Counted from the first letter of the stretch, positions 34,762-43,889 are shown. The stretch is 64,000 nt of DNA from Acidobacteriota bacterium (GCA_018268955.1 JAFDVO010000017.1:47808-111807); one strand, 5' to 3'. Made by a program: numbers and translations. Notes: generated by a model not told the origin, from the letters alone.

Positions 34762-35444
34762 ACAGGCAGCGGATTCTCATTGTCGAGGACGATCGGGCGC
34801 TCGCGCGGGTCCTGTCCGACAACCTCTCGTTCTCCGGGTTCGACGTCGATTGGGTCGACGATGGGGCGGAGGTCCTGAACCGGGTGCGGGCAACCAGCCC
34901 GGACCTCGTGCTGCTCGACGTCATGCTGCCGGGGCGGGACGGCTTCAATCTCTGCGGGCTCATCAGGCAGGGCGGCCGGACGCCCGTGATCATGCTGACG
35001 GCGCGGGATCAGAAGTCCGACAAGCTGAAGGGGCTGGAACTCGGGGCTGACGACTACATCACGAAGCCGTTCGACTTCGAGGAACTGCAGGCCCGGATCC
35101 GGGCCGTGCTCCGGCGGGCCCGCCGGAACGCGACGCGTATCACCATCGGCGACGCCGTGATCGACTTCGTGGCGTTCACCGCCACGCGGGCTGGCACGGA
35201 CCTCCGGCTGTCACGCCGTGAGTTCGACCTGCTCGGGTATCTGGCCGAGCGCGAGGGCCGGATCGTCCAACGTGACGAATTGCTGCGGGAAATCTGGGGC
35301 TACCCGGATGAGCCCGCCACCCGCGCGGTGGACTATGCGATCCGGCGGCTTCGCCGAAAGCTCGAGGCCGACCCGCACAACCCCCGACACATCCATACGG
35401 TCCACGGGAATGGCTACTCGTTGACCCTGACCCAGGGCCGCTGA
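34758..35444 (+). CDS. OmpR/PhoB-family response regulator
   Basis: 228 residues. The receiver domain (about 1-120) has the phospho-acceptor Asp54 in LLDVMLPGRDGF, the TARDQ switch region and KPFDFEEL Lys. A C-terminal winged-helix DNA-binding domain (about 130-226) contains LSRREFDLLGYLAEREG, LLREIWGYP and RAVDYAIRRLRRKLEAD. It is translationally coupled to the kinase. Possible targets are the TAXI gene and the receptor at 35830, which is inference. Confidence 0.94.
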   Translation: MNRQRILIVEDDRALARVLSDNLSFSGFDVDWVDDGAEVLNRVRATSPDLVLLDVMLPGRDGFNLCGLIRQGGRTPVIMLTARDQKSDKLKGLELGADDYITKPFDFEELQARIRAVLRRARRNATRITIGDAVIDFVAFTATRAGTDLRLSRREFDLLGYLAEREGRIVQRDELLREIWGYPDEPATRAVDYAIRRLRRKLEADPHNPRHIHTVHGNGYSLTLTQGR

Positions 35445-35829
35445 GCGGCTCGCGGACCAAAACCAACAAATTGGTTTAGACCGTCACTTCGTCCGGAAGG
35501 CCGCAGTCGCGCCACAATTTGCCACTTCCGGCTTCCCGAGCGTCAGCTATTCTTCCTGCACTTCACCCGATTTTCGCGGTTCAGGCCTGCTCTTCCCTGA
35601 CGTTTCCGGTCCACGATTCCACCATGTCGTCTCGTGACCGGGGCGTTCCGAAGGCGACCCGAGGCGGGTGAGGCAGAAGCCGGCGGCCCAGGCGCAGTGC
35701 GTTGTGGGACAGGCGGTTTCGCCACGTCGGCGGTGACACATCAGCGTGGTGACAGGGGTGTTCGGCTCATGGCCCCGGCCGGATGAGGCCTGGCGGGGCA
35801 TTCGGACCTGTGTAACAGGAGGATCCAAG
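35445..35829. other. 385-bp upstream region of the Oar-like receptor
   Basis: No credible gene. An inverted repeat AAACCAA-CAAA-TTGGTTT lies at 35460-35477, just after the response regulator, in an AT-rich island unusual here. An AGGAGG Shine-Dalgarno (35816-35823 region) precedes ATG 35830. The long leader contrasts with the near-leaderless genes around it and could hold regulatory structure; I recognise no riboswitch. Confidence 0.5.
35460..35477. promoter_or_regulatory. AT-rich inverted repeat, possible operator
   Basis: Seven-bp arms AAACCAA and TTGGTTT with a CAAA spacer, 16 bp past the response-regulator stop. No T tract follows, so an operator is as likely as a terminator. Confidence 0.4.
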
Positions 35830-38800
35830 ATGCGGAGTTTCCTCACCTCGATGACGTCCATGGCGCTTGCCGCCGTGCTCGTCATCCTCTCGGCCGCGGG
35901 GTTGGCGGCTCAATCCTCGACCGGCAGCATGCGCGGCACGGTGAAGGACGCCCAGGGCGTCATTCCGGGTGCCACCGTGGCGCTGACGAACGAGGCGAAC
36001 GGCACGTCGCGCGAGACGGTGACCAACGAGTCGGGCGAGTACTCATTCCCGGCCCTCGATCCGGCGCCGTACACGGTGCGTGTGGCGGTTCCCGGCTTCC
36101 GCACCTATGAGCGGAAGGGCGTCCGCATCAACACGCAGGCGGCGATTGCGCTCGACATCCAGCTCGAAGTCGGCTCCCTCGAGGAGACGATCACGGTCAC
36201 CGCTGACGCGCCGCTCATCGAGACGGCGAATGCGTCGACCGGCGGCGTCATCGACACCAAGACCCTCGAGTCGATCCCGACTCCGGGCCGCAGCGTGTTC
36301 CTGATGGCGAACCTCGAGCCGACGGTCCAGGCCAGCGGCAACGCGCACTGGAACCGCATGCAGGACCAGGTTGGCAACTCCGCCGTGTCCATGGGCGGCG
36401 GCGCGGTCCGTGCGAACAACTTCCTCATCGACGGCTTCCCGGTCACCGACCTCCAGAACCGCGCCTCCACGAACCCGAGCATGGAAGCGATTCAGGAAAT
36501 GAAGGTGCAGGTGCACACCTATGACGCAGAAATGGGCCGCACGGGCGGCGGCGTCATGAACATGTCGGCGCGCTCCGGTGCGAACCAGTGGCGCGGCTCC
36601 GCCTACACGGTGCTCCGTCCCAAGTCGCTGGTCAGCCAGCTCCTGATCCCGAAACTCCAGGGCAAGCCGAACGTGCCCGAGGAATGGAAGAACGGCGGCG
36701 GCGGCGGCGGCGGTCCGATCATCAAGAACAAGACCTTCTTCTGGGTCGCTGGTGAGAAGTACTCCGACAACCAGCCACAGGCGGCGTCGTTCCTGGTGCC
36801 GACCGCTGCGGAACTCCGCGGCGACTTCTCGCAGGTCACCCGCGGCGGCGTCCCGGTCACCATCAAGGATCCGCTGACCGGCCTGCCGTTCCCCGGCAAC
36901 CAGATTCCGGCTGACCGGCTGAACCCGGTCGGTCTGAAGATCGCCAGCTACCTGCCCACCGCGGACACCCAGGTGGACAACGGGCAGTCGAACTTCACGA
37001 TGACCGACCTGCTGCCGAGCAAGGCGTACCAGATCTCCACCAAGCTCGATCACCACTTCAACAGCGCGGTGGCCCTGAGCGGCTTCGTCCTGCGCCAGGT
37101 GACCCACGAGGCGGACGCCAACTTCAACCCGGTGAACCGCTTCGTCGGCGGCACGTACCAGCTGGATCGCGTCATCAGCACGTACGTCCTGAACAACACC
37201 TACGTCATCAGCCCGAGCACGGTGCTCACGCTCCGCGGCGGCTACAACAAGTTCGACGACAACTACAACCTGCCGCTCGAGTTCGACGCCAAGGCGCTGT
37301 TCAACAACCCGACGCTCACCTCGCAGATGTCGGACACGAACCGCTTCCCGACGACGTCGATCACCGGCTACAAGGGCACCGGCTGGACGAACCGCCAGGC
37401 GAACGGCTACTACCAGTACGGCTTCAACGGCGCACTGACGAAGCTGGCCGGCACGCACAGCTACAAGTTCGGTGGTGACTACCGCAAGATTGGCGCGACC
37501 TCGATTAACTACGGCGCGTCGACCGGTTCGTACACCTTCACCGGCACCTACTCCAACAATGCGCTGGCCGACCTGCTCCTCGGCTACCCGCAGAGCGGCA
37601 ACATCCCGCTGAACGTGGCGCTCGATGGCTACGTGAACTACTACGCCGGCTTCGCCCAGGACGACTGGCACGTCAACGACAAGCTGACGCTGAACTACGG
37701 CGTCCGCTTCGAGCGCGAGACCGGCCTGCGCGAGAAGGACAACCAGCTCACGGTGGACTTCGATACGACGGCGGTCAGCCCGCTGAACAGCCGCATGACG
37801 CTGCTCGACCCGATCACCGGCCAGGCCCGCCAGATCCTCGGCGGCCTGATCTACGCCGGCCAGAACGGTGCGAAGACCGAGCAGGGCAACCAGCCCGCCG
37901 TGAAGGTCGCGCCGCGCTTCGGCGCCGTGTACAGCCTCGACGACAAGACGGTCCTGCGCGGTGGCTGGGGGCTCTACTACACGCCCTGGAACTACGCCGC
38001 GGCCGGCACCACCGGCTGGGGCCAGATCGGCTACTCGGCGACCACCACCATCCAGCAGCCGCAGGGGGTTCCGGCGATCTCGATGAGCAACCCGTTCCCG
38101 AACGGGCTCGTGCAGCCGTCCGGCAACTCACAGGGGCTGCTGACCGGCACCGGTGGCGACATCTACTTCGTCGACCCGAACAAGGGCGCCGGCCGGGCGC
38201 AGCAGTACTCGGCCGACCTGCAGCGCGAGCTGCCCGGCGGGCTGAGCGCGACCATCGGCTACACCGGCCTGACCGGCCGCAACCTCGGCTGGGGCGGCAC
38301 GGCGAACACGCTGATCAACATCAACCAGCTCGATCCGAAGTACCAGAGCCTGGCCATTGGTGAAACCCTCGCGCTCGTGCCGAACCCGTTCTACGGGGTG
38401 GCCGGTGCGGGCCAGTTCGCCAACCGGACGACGATCGAGAAGGGCCAGCTGCTGCGTCCGTATCCGCAGTTCGGCAACGTCTACATGCAGCAGTCGACCG
38501 GCGCGAAGTCGCAGTACCACGCCGCGATCTTCCAGATCCGCAAGCGCGCGACCGGGATCTGGGGTGGCAACTTCAGCTACACCTTCAGCCGCCTGAAGGA
38601 CAACCAGTTCGGGCAGGGCAACTACTACTCGAGCTCGCCCGGCCTCCAGAACAACTACACCGTGATCCCGGGTTCGGCCTACTACAACCCGGATGCGGAG
38701 TACGGCCGCAGCCTGCTCGACTCGCCGCACAAGGTCGTCATCGCTCCGACGGTGAACCTGCCGTTCGGCGAGGGCCACAAGTGGGCGCAGACCGGTCTGG

Positions 38801-39300
38801 CTGACGCGGTGCTGGGTGGCTGGTCGGTCACGACGGTCATCACCTTCCAGAGCGGCTTCCCGATTGGCGTGAGCCAGAACGAGAACACCGCCTCCTTCCT
38901 GTTCGGCGGCTCGCTCCGTCCGAACGTCGTCGAGGGCGTGCCGTTCGTGGTGGATGGTGACATCACCGACCGCATCAGGGCGTCCGCTGGCTCGGACAAC
39001 CTGTACCTGAACAAGGCGGCCTTCTCGGCCACGCCGGTGAACCGCTTCGGCAACGCCCCGCGCATCCTGCCGGGCGCCTACTCGCCGTGGCGGAACAACG
39101 TCGACCTGTCGGTCAGCAAGAACATCGGCACGGGCCGCGGGACATCCGCGTCGGTCCGTCTCGAGGTGCTCAACCTGCTGAACCAGGTTCAGTGGGCCGC
39201 CCCGACGAGCAACGCCTTCGGCAACTCGTCGTTCGGCCAGATCAATGCGCAGGCGAACAACATGCGCATGATGCAGTTCACCTTCCGCTTCCAGTTCTAA
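35830..39300 (+). CDS. Oar-like TonB-dependent receptor
   Basis: ATG 35830 with a strong AGGAGG gives 1156 residues, normal for acidobacterial Oar-like receptors. Order: signal peptide (about 1-27, ending LAAQ); carboxypeptidase-regulatory-like domain (about 30-110; MRGTVKDAQGVIPGATVAL and SGEYSFPALDPAPYTVRV); plug (about 115-250) with SVFLMANLEPTVQ and NNFLIDGFPVTDLQN; a poly-Gly stretch before PIIKNKTFFWVAGE; then a large beta-barrel ending MMQFTFRFQF. No TonB box is obvious. Codons end mostly in C or G, with heavy AAC, TTC and AAG, suggesting high expression. A strong terminator follows. Confidence 0.92.
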   Translation: MRSFLTSMTSMALAAVLVILSAAGLAAQSSTGSMRGTVKDAQGVIPGATVALTNEANGTSRETVTNESGEYSFPALDPAPYTVRVAVPGFRTYERKGVRINTQAAIALDIQLEVGSLEETITVTADAPLIETANASTGGVIDTKTLESIPTPGRSVFLMANLEPTVQASGNAHWNRMQDQVGNSAVSMGGGAVRANNFLIDGFPVTDLQNRASTNPSMEAIQEMKVQVHTYDAEMGRTGGGVMNMSARSGANQWRGSAYTVLRPKSLVSQLLIPKLQGKPNVPEEWKNGGGGGGGPIIKNKTFFWVAGEKYSDNQPQAASFLVPTAAELRGDFSQVTRGGVPVTIKDPLTGLPFPGNQIPADRLNPVGLKIASYLPTADTQVDNGQSNFTMTDLLPSKAYQISTKLDHHFNSAVALSGFVLRQVTHEADANFNPVNRFVGGTYQLDRVISTYVLNNTYVISPSTVLTLRGGYNKFDDNYNLPLEFDAKALFNNPTLTSQMSDTNRFPTTSITGYKGTGWTNRQANGYYQYGFNGALTKLAGTHSYKFGGDYRKIGATSINYGASTGSYTFTGTYSNNALADLLLGYPQSGNIPLNVALDGYVNYYAGFAQDDWHVNDKLTLNYGVRFERETGLREKDNQLTVDFDTTAVSPLNSRMTLLDPITGQARQILGGLIYAGQNGAKTEQGNQPAVKVAPRFGAVYSLDDKTVLRGGWGLYYTPWNYAAAGTTGWGQIGYSATTTIQQPQGVPAISMSNPFPNGLVQPSGNSQGLLTGTGGDIYFVDPNKGAGRAQQYSADLQRELPGGLSATIGYTGLTGRNLGWGGTANTLININQLDPKYQSLAIGETLALVPNPFYGVAGAGQFANRTTIEKGQLLRPYPQFGNVYMQQSTGAKSQYHAAIFQIRKRATGIWGGNFSYTFSRLKDNQFGQGNYYSSSPGLQNNYTVIPGSAYYNPDAEYGRSLLDSPHKVVIAPTVNLPFGEGHKWAQTGLADAVLGGWSVTTVITFQSGFPIGVSQNENTASFLFGGSLRPNVVEGVPFVVDGDITDRIRASAGSDNLYLNKAAFSATPVNRFGNAPRILPGAYSPWRNNVDLSVSKNIGTGRGTSASVRLEVLNLLNQVQWAAPTSNAFGNSSFGQINAQANNMRMMQFTFRFQF

Positions 39301-39327
39301 CGCGCGGGCTGAGGTGAAGTAACACAG

Positions 39328-39363
39328 AAGGCGCCGGAGGGTTTCCTCCGGCGCCTTTTGCTT
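39328..39363 (+). terminator. Rho-independent terminator after the receptor gene
   Basis: AAGGCGCCGGAGG (39328-39340) and CCTCCGGCGCCTT (39345-39357) form a perfect 13-bp stem with a GTTT loop, followed by TTTGCTTTT. This is the clearest intrinsic terminator in the window. Confidence 0.93.
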
Positions 39364-39382
39364 TTCGGGGCGGCGCCCGCGC

Positions 39383-39473
39383 GGCTTCAGGCTCTGGGCT
39401 CCAGGCTCTGGGCCTGGTCGGCTACAGGCCGGAGCCGACAAGGCCCGAAGCCTGAAGCCCGAAGCCAAGAGCC
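39383..39473. repeat. Composite palindrome, copy 2
   Basis: Left arm GGCTTCAGGCTCTGGGCTCC, centre GGTCGGCT / AGCCGACA, right arm GGCCCGAAGCCTGAAGCC and GAAGCCAAGAGCC. It shares the GTCGGCT/AGCCGAC centre with copies at 32977 and 46783. Confidence 0.8.
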
Positions 39474-39480
39474 TACGTAG

Positions 39481-39502
39481 ACGCCAGGCTTCAGCCTGGC
39501 GT
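39481..39502. repeat. TTCA-loop palindrome
   Basis: ACGCCAGGC and GCCTGGCGT, a perfect 9-bp stem around TTCA, preceded by CGTAG. Same family as 1242-1265 and 63837-63856 but with a different stem. Confidence 0.85.
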
Positions 39503-39521
39503 GTCCTGATGGAGCACGGTC

Positions 39522-41219
39522 ATGAAACGTAGAGTCCTAGCGATTGCTGTCGCGTGCGCGACGCTCGGCGTGGCGGTGGGCGCGATCTCAGTGCCGACGC
39601 GTTCGCGGGCCGGCATCGTCGCGTCGCAGAACGAGATCGCCTCGAAGGTCGGCGCGGACGTGATCCGTGACGGCGGCACCGCCGTCGACGCCATGGTGGC
39701 GGTCGGCTTCGCGCTGGCGGTCACACATCCGACCGCCGGCAACATCGGTGGCGGTGGCTTCCTGGTCTACCGGCCGGCCAGTGGACAACCGGTCGCGTAC
39801 GACTTCCGCGAGACGGCGCCCGCCAAGGCGAGCCCGACGATGTGGATGCCGGGCGGCAAGTACGACCCGCAGGTACACCACAACAGCTACCTGGCTGTTG
39901 GCGTGCCTGGCACGGTGGCCGGCCTGCACCTGGCGTGGAAGGAGCAAGGCAAGCTCCCGTGGCGCAGGCTCGTCGAGCCGGCGATTGCGCTGGCACGCGA
40001 CGGGTTCGTTGTCAGCGATGGCCTTTCGAGGTCGCTGAGGAACGTGCAGCGGCAGATGGCGAAGTACCCCGCCTCGGTCGCGCAGTTCACGAAGAACGGC
40101 GTGCCGTATGAACCGGGCGAGATCCTGAAACAGCCAGACCTGGCGAAGACGCTGGAGCGGATTGCCGCCAGTGGTCCGGCAGGCTTCTACGAAGGGGAGA
40201 CCGCCGCGCTCATCGAGAAGGAGATGCTCGCGAACGGCGGCATCATCTCGCGTGAGGATCTGAAGAACTACAAGGCCGTGAAGCGCACGCCGGTGAAGGG
40301 CACGTACCGCGGGTACGAGATCATCGCGATGCCGCCGCCCACGTCAGGCGGCGTGACGATGATCGAGGCGCTGAACATTCTCGAGGGGTACGACCTGAAG
40401 AAGATGGGCGCGAACTCTGCGGATGCGGTGCACGTGATGGCCGAATCCATGAAGCGCGCCTATGCGGACCGCGCGAAGTACCTTGGGGATCCAGACTTCA
40501 ACCCGAAGATGCCGGTCGACATGTTGCTGTCGAAGGCGCATGCCGACGAACTGCGGAAGACGATCAGCCTGAAGCACACGGCACCGGCGTCGCCCGAGAA
40601 GTTCGACTGGCCTCACGAGAGCGACGAGACGACGCACATCTCGATCGTGGACGGCAACCTGAACGCGGCGTCGATGACGTACACGCTCGAGCAGGGGTAC
40701 GGCGTGAAGATCGTCGTGCCCGGCGCCGGGTTCCTCCTGAACAACGAGATGGGGGACTTCAACGCCGGCCCCGGCATCACCACGGCGCAGGGACTGATCG
40801 GGACGGAACCGAACCTCACGGCCCCGGGCAAGCGCATGCTCTCGAGCATGGCGCCGACCATCCTCGCCAAGGACGGGCAGCTGTTCATGGTCACCGGCAG
40901 CCCCGGTGGCCGCACGATCATCAACACGACGCTCGAGACGATCGTCGGCGTGCTCGACTTCGGGTTGAACGCGCAGGAGGCGGTCGACGCGCCGCGCTTC
41001 CACCATCAGTGGCTGCCGGACGAGATCAACTATGAACGCCATGGCTTCTCGCCTGACACGCTGCGTGCGCTCGCACAGCGCGGGCACGCGCTGAAGGAGG
41101 GCGGAGCCCAGGGCGTGGCGCAGGTGATCATCTACAACGCCGAGGACAAGGTGCTCGAAGGCGGGACCGATCGCCGGGTCCCCGACGGCGCCGCCATTGC
41201 TGTGCCCGCCCGGAAGTAG
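39522..41219 (+). CDS. ggt: Gamma-glutamyltransferase
   Basis: 565 residues with a signal peptide (about 1-22), normal for periplasmic GGT. The autoprocessing site and nucleophile lie in DETTHISIVD (Thr370 by position), followed by AASMTYTLEQGYG and FLLNNEMGDF. The oxyanion and substrate region is MLSSMAPTI and TGSPGGRTIINT. It cleaves gamma-glutamyl bonds such as that of glutathione and transfers the glutamyl group to water or amino acids. A palindrome lies 20 bp upstream. It is convergent with the next gene, two bases away. Confidence 0.94.
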   Translation: MKRRVLAIAVACATLGVAVGAISVPTRSRAGIVASQNEIASKVGADVIRDGGTAVDAMVAVGFALAVTHPTAGNIGGGGFLVYRPASGQPVAYDFRETAPAKASPTMWMPGGKYDPQVHHNSYLAVGVPGTVAGLHLAWKEQGKLPWRRLVEPAIALARDGFVVSDGLSRSLRNVQRQMAKYPASVAQFTKNGVPYEPGEILKQPDLAKTLERIAASGPAGFYEGETAALIEKEMLANGGIISREDLKNYKAVKRTPVKGTYRGYEIIAMPPPTSGGVTMIEALNILEGYDLKKMGANSADAVHVMAESMKRAYADRAKYLGDPDFNPKMPVDMLLSKAHADELRKTISLKHTAPASPEKFDWPHESDETTHISIVDGNLNAASMTYTLEQGYGVKIVVPGAGFLLNNEMGDFNAGPGITTAQGLIGTEPNLTAPGKRMLSSMAPTILAKDGQLFMVTGSPGGRTIINTTLETIVGVLDFGLNAQEAVDAPRFHHQWLPDEINYERHGFSPDTLRALAQRGHALKEGGAQGVAQVIIYNAEDKVLEGGTDRRVPDGAAIAVPARK

Positions 41220-41221
41220 CC

Positions 41222-42178
41222 TCACGCCTCGACGGCTTGCGCCGCTGGGATTGTCGCGGCCGGTGGTGTTCTCCCCGCCGCCGCGATGCCCAGGACAGTG
41301 AGCCCCACCCACACGCCTCCGCCAACAAGCGAGAGCGGCGTCCTGCTGAACAACGGCTCCCCGCGAAGCGCTTGCACCAGCAGGAGCCCAACGAGGGCAG
41401 CGTAGCTCGCCGCGGCCACCCTCGTGACCCGTGGCCCTGAGTCGCCTCGGCGCCGAACCAGCCACGCGATCAGTGGCAGCACCTGAATGGCGTGCAGCCC
41501 GACAAAGTGCGGGATACGCAGATCGCCATGGTCGCGGCTCCATCCCACCAGCGGGATCCCCGGCTCTCCATCGTCTCCACCGACGGTGTGCGCGCCGACG
41601 GTGGTGGTATTCCTGCCTTCGGTCATCGACTGCACCTGGCGAGCCGTTGGGGCGGTCATGAGTCCGCCGATCGATGCGCCCAGGATCGCGATCGTCATGC
41701 CTGCCCGCAGCGCCACGCGCATCGCCGCATCCGGAATGTGCTGCCGCATCAGCGCGTAGCCAACCGCAGCGGAAGCGACCGTCTGGATCACGATCGCCGT
41801 CCCCATCAGGGAGAACAGCGCGGCATCGAGCGGCGACCCCACGTTGAAGTGGCTGGGCACGCCGCGCCACGCCTGCACGCAGATGATCGCGACCTCGACA
41901 ACGAAGACGGTGGCCGTGGTCCATGACGCGGTGAACCGGAGTCTCGGCCACGCCGTGAGGTAGCCCAGCATCCATGCGAGGGTCAGGCTGTACAGGGACG
42001 CGGACGCGGCGAACTTCGCCGGCTTGAGCCACGCGGGAGCCCCCGTCACCACGCGCGGATCGAGCACGAGGCCGGCAAGCACGATCGGCAGCACGCCTGC
42101 CATCAGCAGCCCGACCGCGGTGAGCGGACGATCGAGGACCCAGAGTCGGCGGGTGGCGTTCGCGATGTCACGCAACAT
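41222..42178 (-). CDS. Polytopic membrane protein, unknown function
   Basis: 318 residues with about eight hydrophobic segments (first PLTAVGLLMAGVLPIVLAGLVL, about 18-39). Distinct motifs are WLKPAKFAASASLYSLTLAW (about 50-69), SHFNVGSPLD and IPHFVGLHAIQVLPLIAWL. A soluble loop (about 180-215) faces outside or inside. I do not recognise a characterised family. It is divergent from TetR across about 100 bp containing two matching operators, so it is probably repressed by TetR. Confidence 0.7.
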   Translation of the reverse strand: MLRDIANATRRLWVLDRPLTAVGLLMAGVLPIVLAGLVLDPRVVTGAPAWLKPAKFAASASLYSLTLAWMLGYLTAWPRLRFTASWTTATVFVVEVAIICVQAWRGVPSHFNVGSPLDAALFSLMGTAIVIQTVASAAVGYALMRQHIPDAAMRVALRAGMTIAILGASIGGLMTAPTARQVQSMTEGRNTTTVGAHTVGGDDGEPGIPLVGWSRDHGDLRIPHFVGLHAIQVLPLIAWLVRRRGDSGPRVTRVAAASYAALVGLLLVQALRGEPLFSRTPLSLVGGGVWVGLTVLGIAAAGRTPPAATIPAAQAVEA

Positions 42179-42201
42179 GGAGCAGCTCCTCGGAAATGGA
42201 T

Positions 42202-42216
42202 GTTGTCACTGTCAAC
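42202..42216. promoter_or_regulatory. Operator 1 (GTTGTC-act-GTCAAC)
   Basis: Near-palindrome 24 bp upstream of the divergent membrane-protein start. It differs from operator 2 by one half-site base. Confidence 0.75.
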
Positions 42217-42244
42217 ATCTGGCGGGATTACGGTAGTGGATCAA

Positions 42245-42259
42245 GTTGACCATGTCAAC
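42245..42259. promoter_or_regulatory. Operator 2 (GTTGAC-cat-GTCAAC)
   Basis: Perfect 6-bp inverted half-sites with a 3-bp spacer, 21 bp before the TetR ATG and 43 bp centre to centre from operator 1. Confidence 0.8.
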
Positions 42260-42280
42260 ATGGCCGCTTATCATCAGCAC

Positions 42281-42931
42281 ATGCCTGCCAGCGCGTCCCG
42301 GACCCTGCGAAAACCGCCCAGCCGGTATCACCACGGCGATCTGCGGCGCGCGCTGCTGGCCGAGGCGGTCCGCACGATCGCGCGCGACGGTGTCGAGGGC
42401 CTGACGCTGCGTGAGGTCGGCGCACGGCTTGGCGTCTCGCGCACCGCGCTGTACCGGCACTTCGCGGACAAGTCCTCACTGCTGGCGGCCGTGGCGCGCG
42501 AGGGGTTCGAACGGTTCACGGCCGCGCTGCGCGATGCGTGGGGTGCGCACGAGGGGACCCGCACCGGGCTGGAGAGGATGGGCGAGGCCTACGTGCGCTT
42601 CGCGCTGGAACACCCGGCTCACTACCGCGTGATGTTCGGTGACTACCGCCACCTGTGCGAAAAGGACGCCGAACTGACCGCGGTCGCAGAGGGCTCGTTT
42701 CGCGTGCTGCTCGACGCCATCGTGTCACTGCAGGAGGCGAACGTGATTCGCCGCGACGACCCACGCATGCAGGCGCACCTCGTCTGGTCGCTCGTCCACG
42801 GTCTGGCAATGCTCGCCATCGATGGCCTTGGCCCGCCCGCTGACGCGCCGGGAGCCCTGGCCGACGTCGTGCACTTCGCGATACGGCGGCTGGGCACAGG
42901 GCTCGACGCGCCTGAGAGGAAGAGACGATGA
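42281..42931 (+). CDS. TetR/AcrR-family regulator
   Basis: I chose ATG 42281 (216 residues) because upstream in-frame starts would place operator 2 inside the gene. The N-terminal TetR helix-turn-helix is textbook: LLAEAVRTIARDGVEGLTLREVGARLGVSRTALYRHFADK as a whole (about 25-64). The C-terminal ligand domain includes FALEHPAHYRVMFGDYRH, typical of the WHG/TetR_C_33 group. Two matching palindromes upstream indicate autoregulation. It overlaps the MBL hydrolase start by 4 nt. Confidence 0.92.
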   Translation: MPASASRTLRKPPSRYHHGDLRRALLAEAVRTIARDGVEGLTLREVGARLGVSRTALYRHFADKSSLLAAVAREGFERFTAALRDAWGAHEGTRTGLERMGEAYVRFALEHPAHYRVMFGDYRHLCEKDAELTAVAEGSFRVLLDAIVSLQEANVIRRDDPRMQAHLVWSLVHGLAMLAIDGLGPPADAPGALADVVHFAIRRLGTGLDAPERKRR

Positions 42932-43878
42932 GCCGGCCGAGCGATCACTACGACGGCGAGCGCTTCTTCAACCCGACCGTCAACGCCCGGCCGCTGAGCG
43001 CGGTGCCGAAGATGATGGCGGAGCGCCGCGAGCCATGGCCCGCCCACGTGCCGGTCGACCTGCAGAAGCCACGACCGCACGACCCTGCCGCCTGGGCGAC
43101 GGTCACGTTCGTGGGGCACTCCACGTTCATCGTGCAGACTGCGGCGGCCACCATCATCACTGACCCGGTGTTCTCGGAGCGGGCGAGCCCGCTCTCGTTC
43201 GTCGGCCCAAGACGCGTCCGCCGGCCAGCCGTGCCGCTCCAGGACGTGCCGTCGGTCGACATCGTCCTGCTCAGCCACAACCACTACGATCACTGCGATC
43301 TGGCGAGCCTCAGGCACCTCGCGCGCCGCTGCGACCCGACGCTCGTCACCCCGCTCGGGAACCGACGCCTCGCTCGGGCCGCGGGGTTCCGTCGCATCGT
43401 CGAACTGGACTGGTGGGAGACGACAAACGACGCCGCCCTGCCGATCACCGTGACGCCGGCGCAGCACTTCTCCGCACGAACGCCGTTCGATCGGAACCGT
43501 GCCCTCTGGGGCGGGTTCGTGGTGGGGATCGAGGACCGGCATCTCTTCTTCGCGGGCGACAGCGGCTACGGCCCGCACTTCAGCGAGATCGGGTCGCGAT
43601 TCGAGAACATCGGCCTGTCGCTGCTGCCGATCGGCGCCTACGAGCCGCGCTGGTTCATGCGTGACATCCACATGAACCCGGATGAGGCTGTGCGAGCCCA
43701 TCTCGATCTCGGGTCGGCACGGAGCCTGGGGATGCACTTCGGTACCTTCCAGCTGACGACCGAGGGGATCGACGCACCGGTGCGGGCGCTCGCGCACGCC
43801 CGGACGGTGCACGGCGTGGCGGACGCGCTGTTCAGCACGCTCGACTTCGGTGAGTCCGCGCACATCGGCCAATCCTGA
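42928..43878 (+). CDS. MBL-fold hydrolase (NAPE-PLD-like)
   Basis: 316 residues, ATG overlapping the TetR stop. The metal motif H-x-H-x-D-H is in LLSHNHYDHCD (about 114-124). Other ligands lie in TPAQHFSART and FAGDSGYGPHF. The N-terminal RFFNPTVN and the GHSTFIVQT segment match the N-acyl-phosphatidylethanolamine phospholipase D-like subfamily. It probably hydrolyses a phosphodiester or lipid ester in the cytoplasm. Coupling to TetR places it under that regulator. Confidence 0.87.
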   Translation: MSRPSDHYDGERFFNPTVNARPLSAVPKMMAERREPWPAHVPVDLQKPRPHDPAAWATVTFVGHSTFIVQTAAATIITDPVFSERASPLSFVGPRRVRRPAVPLQDVPSVDIVLLSHNHYDHCDLASLRHLARRCDPTLVTPLGNRRLARAAGFRRIVELDWWETTNDAALPITVTPAQHFSARTPFDRNRALWGGFVVGIEDRHLFFAGDSGYGPHFSEIGSRFENIGLSLLPIGAYEPRWFMRDIHMNPDEAVRAHLDLGSARSLGMHFGTFQLTTEGIDAPVRALAHARTVHGVADALFSTLDFGESAHIGQS

Positions 43879-43884
43879 TAGCAT
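43879..43884 (+). promoter_or_regulatory. -10 hexamer TAGCAT, leaderless start
   Basis: TAGCAT ends five nt before GTG 43890. Confidence 0.5.
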
Positions 43885-43889
43885 CCGCC

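Noticed and set aside
35445..35829. Cobalamin or other riboswitch upstream of the TonB-dependent receptor
   Set aside because: I looked for conserved boxes and stem patterns and found none I can support.
36043..37671. 542-codon minus-strand open frame
   Set aside because: It is antisense to the Oar-like receptor and rich in Arg and Val without recognisable domains.
42200..42280. Upstream TTG or ATG start for tetR
   Set aside because: It would place operator 2 inside the coding sequence; ATG 42281 leaves the regulatory region intact.
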